DNA from: Aquilaria yunnanensis
Taxonomy: Eukaryota; Streptophyta; Magnoliopsida; Malvales; Thymelaeaceae
DNA: 64,000 nucleotides
Assembly (NCBI GenBank): GCA_039654915.1
Contig: CM077597.1
Coordinates: 39,530,001-39,594,000 of the forward strand
Reading direction: 5' to 3'
The notes below the pieces were generated by a model. The model was not told the origin of the DNA, searched no databases, and saw nothing but the letters and a program-made list of their open reading frames with translations. Shown piece after piece: positions 59,201 to 64,000 of the stretch; the stretch's first letter is position 1; each line of letters opens with the position of its first letter. Both the position numbers and the translations under genes were made by a program.

Positions 59201-59397
59201 GATCAAGGAATCTTGGCTAGAAACTTTGATTCTTGGATTTTGGAGATTGGCTAAAAGGTTAAGGGCTACAATTGGTAAGGTAATCATGTGTCCTTCAATG
59301 ATTTTGAGTTGAATACGTTAATCATGATGAACACTAGGCGCTTAGGGGATAGTTTAGGAACTATATGATCCTTTGATGCTGTAGGGGCTATGTCCAC
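56232..59397 (+). repeat. Composite 3' LTR of gypsy C containing LTR-B
   Basis: Begins TGTCATAACCCTCATTTTGG right after the polypurine tract. At 56548 it enters an LTR-B copy (to 59018) and then resumes ('tggtacctaaccagatttgc'). The left copy at 32636 has the same structure. The LTR end is not certain; 59397 is set where another TGTCATACCCC start appears. No coding frame. Confidence 0.65.
56548..59018 (-). mobile_element. LTR-B copy nested in LTR-C (right)
   Basis: 2471 bases, TGTTACCCAC to GGTAGTAAGA, followed by TGTGG. It is homologous to other family B LTRs and closest to the copy nested at the same place in the left LTR-C. The hairpin end is degraded. Confidence 0.82.
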
Positions 59398-61440
59398 TGT
59401 CATACCCCACACAAGCCCTAGCCCATGCACACTCCACAACATCTACTCAGGGATTATCAACAAGTTGTATTTTAGGTGTTAACAACCTTAATTCAATTCA
59501 GCCAACTTGGTGTACATAGACATTAACTCTTATTCTTTTACGTTAATGGGCCTCAGACGTGGCCCATGAGGCTTTTAAGAATATTAGAACAAATACTTGC
59601 ACCAAAAGCAAAGCCCACTACCACTAAGAATATTAGAACAAATACTTGCATAACAAGCAAAGCCATAAAAGAAATCTTGCAATGCAAGCAAGGCATACAG
59701 TCATGTAATAAGTGTCTAAGTTGTGTGACCCTTTCAAGTGTACTACCATGCATGGCAACAAAGAAGCCCACCTAAGTCTTTAAGGTTTGAAAACCAACTT
59801 TCATATGCGTATGAACATTCAGCCAAGCTAGAACATAAGAGGTTTTCCATGCGAACACATTTATCAGTCGTATATATACAAGTCTTACTTCGCTCATAAG
59901 CATCCATCATTTACATGTCCAAAACCATCATCCGCCAAGCATAATTTGGCATACAAAAGTACTCCAAGTCCACAAAACCTAGGTGCACCCGAGACTACAC
60001 ATATGTATAACAAAAGTTAGCCTATAGAGTACACATAACTCGGCCACGTGCCAAGGTTCACCAAAGTTCAAAGTTTACCAAATTATGCTTACAACCCGAG
60101 AAATTCACTCTCCAAAAAGAACCTTAAGTATGCCACAGAGGAGCACACACTACAACACTAGGCCTATTGCCATGTTCATGGTCATAAACATGAAGACCAT
60201 AATCAAAGCAATCGTCCAAACATCCATCCTACTCACCTAGATAGTATTCCCACCACTAACCAAGCCTGCAAAACTTGGAACATAAGTTTGGCTGAAACTA
60301 TATTCATAAGACTTGTCCACATATTAAACCATTACAAGCCAAGAATAAGTTGGCAACATACCTCAATAACAATGTGCACTTCCTAGCACAATTACAAGCA
60401 AACACAAGCACTCAATCAAGCTCTATATCCTTGCCTGAAATGAAACAATATGGGCAGTGAGTAATTATACTCTGTAGGATTCTTGTGTATACAACTCACT
60501 TTGAGTCAATTTAGTTAAGCCTAAGGCTTAACCTCCTTAGCTCCTTAGAATTCCTGCAAGAAAAACACTAAAACACCAAGATACAATATATATACACATG
60601 ATAGCTGAAACAATATATGAATCTAAACACAAAGTAAGGTGGGTTAGCACACACAAAGAATCAAACAAGCAAGCAACACACACACACAAAGCACCACCAC
60701 CTCTCGGCCAAGGCTAGCAAGTGTCCATAGGTCCAATAATTTAATTTCTCCTTCTAATTTGCACAACTCATTCCACTAGAGCTCCAAATTACATATAAGC
60801 TAGCCATTCTCACTATGAATTCTAACACTTGCCTTTAATTGATTAGCTAATCAAACCACATATGCCTAAATCTCCTCAATATGCCGATCAAGCATACTAA
60901 GATCATATAGCATTATGTAACCATCACTTAGTAGCTCTATCTACTTGATCATGGAAATTCTACCAAGAATCCAAGTAGAAACATGAACCCTACCTCAATT
61001 CTGAGCTTGAATGGTCTCAGTTTTGCTTGAACTCTTCAACACCGAGGGCAAGCTTCACACTAAGGCCACCTACTTGCAATCTCCTTTGAACACCGAGCTT
61101 GATTATGCCTTCAAGCTTGTAATTCTTCTATAAGTTAGCATGAAACTGGTGGCAACTCTCAAGAACATCCAAGAACAACACAAGGCTCTCATGATTCGGC
61201 CAGGCTCATAAATGAAAGGCTTTGGCCGAAACAAGTTTTTAATTTGCTAACTGGAATCATGCTTAACCAGTTATAGCCACTTGTACTAAAAAATGGCTTA
61301 ATGCCGCTCTCGGCCTTGAACTAAATTGCATGGCTCTTTTAGCCCATCAATAACCCATGACTTCATTTTTAGTTACTAAAATACATATTCATTTCGGCAC
61401 TAACTTTGTTTCTTGGCCTACATTGCCAAGTATAACTTAA
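59398..61440 (-). repeat. Tekay-like LTR remnant, non-coding
   Basis: Begins TGTCATACCCCACACAAGCCC, comparable to the TGTCGTGCCC start of the Tekay LTR at 18324. It contains the same 'ggttagcacac...aagaatcaaa...acacacacac' block (about 60650-60700). A 49-base unit (taagaatattagaacaaat...) is tandemly repeated at 59576-59650. No protein frame is supported. The right end is not defined. Confidence 0.4.
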
Positions 61441-61733
61441 AATGACCGAAAATGGCCATTTTTCTTACGCGCATTTCGGCTAAGTCTCCAAGAAAATGGA
61501 GTATTATGAAGACAATGGAGCATGGCATGATTATTGGTCAGAGACAAACATGACCAGATATGCCATGTGTCCAAGAAAGTGGCTAATGCTCCACTAGCCC
61601 TTGTGATACGATCAAAGAAGGCACAACCAGGGAAGGCAAGGACCCACTGAAGGTTTCTAGTGCACCATTGACAAGGAAAAAGGCTAAGGAGCTCACTAGT
61701 GCACTTCAAGCTCGAATGTTGACAGATTGGTGA
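61441..61733 (+). pseudogene. Pol C-terminal tail of a gypsy element
   Basis: In the frame ending at the stop near 61731-61733 one reads KDPLKVSSAPLTRKKAKEL followed by TSALQARM. This resembles the GP(I/V)TRARAKK(F/L)KEAL tail that ends the polyprotein of many plant gypsy elements. Upstream of about 61620 no clear frame is seen. Position directly before an LTR fits a pol end. The call rests on one short motif. Confidence 0.5.
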
Positions 61734-62625
61734 TGTTCTGGTAGAAAAATCATATCTTGAGCTAAACAGATCGGAATTGAGTAATTCTTAATTCATTGGA
61801 AGGATAAAATCTGGAGCTACAAGTCATATGAAGACCATCAAACCCAGTTTGGACGATAAGGAGGTCCAATTTAGCTTCAAAGTCACGATTTACGAGTTAT
61901 CGCTGGTTCAGAAGCAGTTGCAGTATTTTGGGAATATCTTTCGATTTAGAAGTCCATTTTGTGTGATTAAAGTGTGGTTTCGAAGCTAAGAAAGATATCT
62001 ACAACTTTCATGCTTTGAATTTTCAGAAATCATTGCTGCATCAAGTTCGAATTTCAGCTTGAAGTTGGAGACACAAGCCAGAATCACCCAAGAAGGCTAT
62101 TTTGGAGTTTTTATGGCCAATCTTGTTTTGTAACGTATTTTATTTTATTTTCGTATTTATTTACATTATTTAGGATGTTATTTAGGCCATGGAATTGATT
62201 CAGGTCATTTAGGATAAAAGGAATTCGCTGCACACCTTAAACATGTGTTAAAAGTGTGTTAGAGTCCTAGTTTGACTAGGTTTTCTTGAGTCCTTTGTAA
62301 CTAGGTTTCCTAGGTGACTTGGGCTGCGAATTTTGCCCAGCTTTTAACCCTAGTTTAGGCCTATATAAAGGCACATATTCTGGATGTAAACACACAGAAA
62401 AATTTCAAAATAATATTGCTCTTTGGAGAGGTTTTCTCTTTGGTTCTTGGCGGACTGCCTTGGTGCACAAGTGTGCTTGTGTTCTTGGAGTTCTATACTT
62501 CTCGTTTCTAGTCACAGGTTGATTAGGGGTGGGGGTCTTCAAACCCAGTCTCTTTGATGTCTTGTGGAGCTTGAAAAACATCTTGGGCGCGTTTCATGGT
62601 CTTTATACCATCGGGGTTCGCATCA
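61734..62625 (+). repeat. LTR of element E
   Basis: The right end (TTCGCATCA) lies 2 bases before a tRNA-iMet primer-binding site. TATA box CTATATAAAG at 62361-62370 leaves about 255 bases of R-U5. The left end is uncertain; it is placed after the pol-tail stop. No second LTR is in the window. Confidence 0.55.
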
Positions 62626-62627
62626 GT

Positions 62628-62640
62628 TGGTATCAGAGCC
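62628..62640 (+). promoter_or_regulatory. Element E primer-binding site (tRNA-iMet)
   Basis: TGGTATCAGAGCC, the usual plant initiator-Met tRNA complement, 2 bases after the LTR end. Confidence 0.88.
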
Positions 62641-63550
62641 ACAAGTTCCATTGAAGGACATATCTTGTGTTCTTGTCTCCCTTCGTTTTTCTTTCAATTC
62701 TGTCCAGTAATTTTCGTGCTTTAATTCTCTGTTTTAATCTATTTTGTTCTTGTTTCAGGTCTGTCCTTTTTGTTCCATCCTTGTTCAAGTCCAAAAATCA
62801 CAAAAACAACAAAAAGAAGTCAATCCGTGTGACCTAGTATTCTCGGTTTCAATTCGTTTGTTCTTGTCTAATTCTTATCTTTCTGTTTCATGTCCAGCCA
62901 TATTAATCTCTTTTGTTTTCATTGTTTCCAGCATCTTAGAGTCTAGAAAACTTCAAAAAAAGAAGGATCCAAGTTCAGGAATTTTCGGTATAAAAAAGTT
63001 GCTTCAAATTGTGCCAATTTCACTAGTTTTCTTGTCTTGGCCGAAAAGAATTCTAACTTTTTGTCTTTGGCAGCAAGGAGTTTCAAGGAGAACGTTTGGT
63101 TAGCATCAAAACAGCAAGCAAAAAAAAAAAAAAAGGAGGAAAAAAAAAGGGAAGGAAAAGAAAACAAAAAGAAAGAGCAAAGAAAAGAAAAGAAAAGAGC
63201 TCGCAAAAAAAAAAAAAAAAAAGTTTTCCCAAAGTGTTGAAAGTTTTGCGCCCCAAAACCTATCCCATTGTTTTTAAGCCAAAAAGCTTTCTGTGTGGTT
63301 CTTGTGATCATCAATTGCAAGAGCTTCTTAGAGTCTTTTAAAGCTTGTTTAGCCCACCTCTTTTGGAGTCAAAATAGTTCTTCGAAAATTCAAGTTCTCT
63401 TGTGTGCTTTGAGGATAGTTTTCTTAGAACTTTGGAGAACTCTTTGAATAAGCAATATCTCACTAACAAATTGAGTGTTTTGAGTGTTCATATTTTGAGT
63501 GAAAACACGTGAGGTGAGTGTTTGTGAGGATCTTTGTTATTTTCAGGAGT
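62641..63550 (+). other. Element E leader with purine-rich tract
   Basis: About 910 bases without a supported protein. It holds long pyrimidine-rich runs (62640-62780) and, at 63117-63222, an almost pure A/G tract with several poly-A stretches. Polylysine or polyphenylalanine frames across the tract are low-complexity artefacts. Confidence 0.6.
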
Positions 63551-64000
63551 ATGGAGGGCCAGGAGGATAGGAGGATGAAAGTGAGACACAATGAGGAGCC
63601 AACCATGAGAGAATTTCAAGAAACTCTCAATAGACTTGTGGGGAGGATTGAGGACATTGATTTGAGGTTGCCAAGGAGAGGTCCAAGGAGAAAAGAACCC
63701 GAGGAGGAAGAAAGAGTTTGGTGTGACCATGGGTTTCCAATGAGGTGTGAGCCAAGAGAGGATAACAACCTAAATTCTATCAAGCCTACCATTCCATCCT
63801 TCCAAGGGAGGAGTGATCCCGATGCATATTGGGAGTGGGAACAAAAGATTGAGATGGTGTTTGATTGCCATCATTACTCCGAGAAAGAGAAGGTTAAATT
63901 GGCTACCATAAAGTTCACTAATTATGCTCTTGTATGGTGGAATCAGGATGTTACTTCTAGGAGAAGGAATGAGGAGGAGCCCATACATACATGGAGAGCC
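63551..64000 (+). CDS. Gag start of element E (partial, open to window end)
   Basis: An open frame of 150 codons starts at ATG 63551 and runs off the right edge without a stop. The N-terminal third is charged (a run of Glu/Arg/Lys). From about residue 75 it matches the plant retrotransposon gag core: IPSFQGRSDPDAYWEWEQK, then FDCHHYSEKEKVKLATIKF and ALVWWNQDV. The start is supported by the position 910 bases after the primer-binding site and by absence of upstream coding signal. It is the second open retrotransposon frame in the window; whether the element is intact cannot be seen. Confidence 0.85.
   Translation, partial: MEGQEDRRMKVRHNEEPTMREFQETLNRLVGRIEDIDLRLPRRGPRRKEPEEEERVWCDHGFPMRCEPREDNNLNSIKPTIPSFQGRSDPDAYWEWEQKIEMVFDCHHYSEKEKVKLATIKFTNYALVWWNQDVTSRRRNEEEPIHTWRA

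Noticed and set aside
63037..63341. Lysine-rich (plus) and phenylalanine-rich (minus) frames
   Set aside because: They are produced by the A/G tract in the leader; low complexity, no domain.
63514..63546. Possible intron before the element E gag (GAG|GTGAGT to TTTTCAG)
   Set aside because: The span is only 33 bases, too short for plant splicing.
1..64000. Host genes, tRNA or rRNA genes, CRISPR arrays
   Set aside because: Read on both strands; every protein-like signal belongs to a retrotransposon, and the direct repeats are LTRs or short tandem duplications.

Overview
The window is plant nuclear DNA made entirely of nested LTR retrotransposons. I found no host gene, tRNA, rRNA, CRISPR array or bacterial-type gene. 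The evidence is plant Ty3/gypsy and Ty1/copia polyprotein domains, tRNA-iMet primer-binding sites, long TG...CA LTRs with 5-bp target-site duplications (TSDs), and a Tat-type element with a spliced antisense gene. A flowering plant is certain enough; the species cannot be read from this sequence.

Layout. 1-2124: fragments (a Tekay-like LTR remnant, a reverse transcriptase scrap, a Tat-like LTR scrap). 2125-18296: Tat-1, an old Ty3/gypsy element of the Tat lineage (LTRs 2125-2943 and 17479-18296). Its gag-PR-RT-RNaseH-aRNH-IN are broken by stops, and it carries an intron-containing antisense gene (about 17020-12728). Tat-1 was later hit by a solo LTR-B (6445-10545, itself hit by a copia solo LTR at 6945-8360) and by a second copia solo LTR (14190-15611). 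18324-29310: a very young Tekay/Del-type chromovirus on the minus strand. Its 1677-residue polyprotein is open and its LTRs appear to differ by one substitution and one homopolymer base. 29316-30496: a second Tat-type LTR/gag fragment. 30497-32635: an unclassified LTR-like remnant with a copia solo LTR (31165-32581).

32636-59397 is a deep nest. Two composite LTRs (family C, 32636-35410 and 56232-59397) each contain an LTR-B copy at the same site. Between them lies a decayed minus-strand chromovirus (gypsy B: RT-IN at 36986-39462, gag-PR at 50219-51845). A complete copia element of Angela/BARE type (39463-50213, TSD AGGAA) split it, and that copia element was itself split by a solo LTR-B (42956-45425, TSD GTGTA). 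A chimeric LTR-B (51846-54330) joins gypsy B to the integrase/chromodomain end of a plus-strand chromovirus C (54331-56222). 59398-61440 is another Tekay-like LTR remnant. 61500-64000 holds a pol tail, an LTR, a primer-binding site, a long leader and an open gag frame that runs off the window (element E).

How the parts work together: each element once encoded its own capsid (gag), protease, reverse transcriptase/RNase H and integrase, and used its LTRs as promoter and terminator. Today only the Tekay element at 18324-29310 looks able to do this; element E cannot be judged because it is cut by the window edge. The most unusual object is the antisense gene of Tat-1. It has its own TATA box, three frame-consistent introns on the minus strand, and an AATAAA signal.
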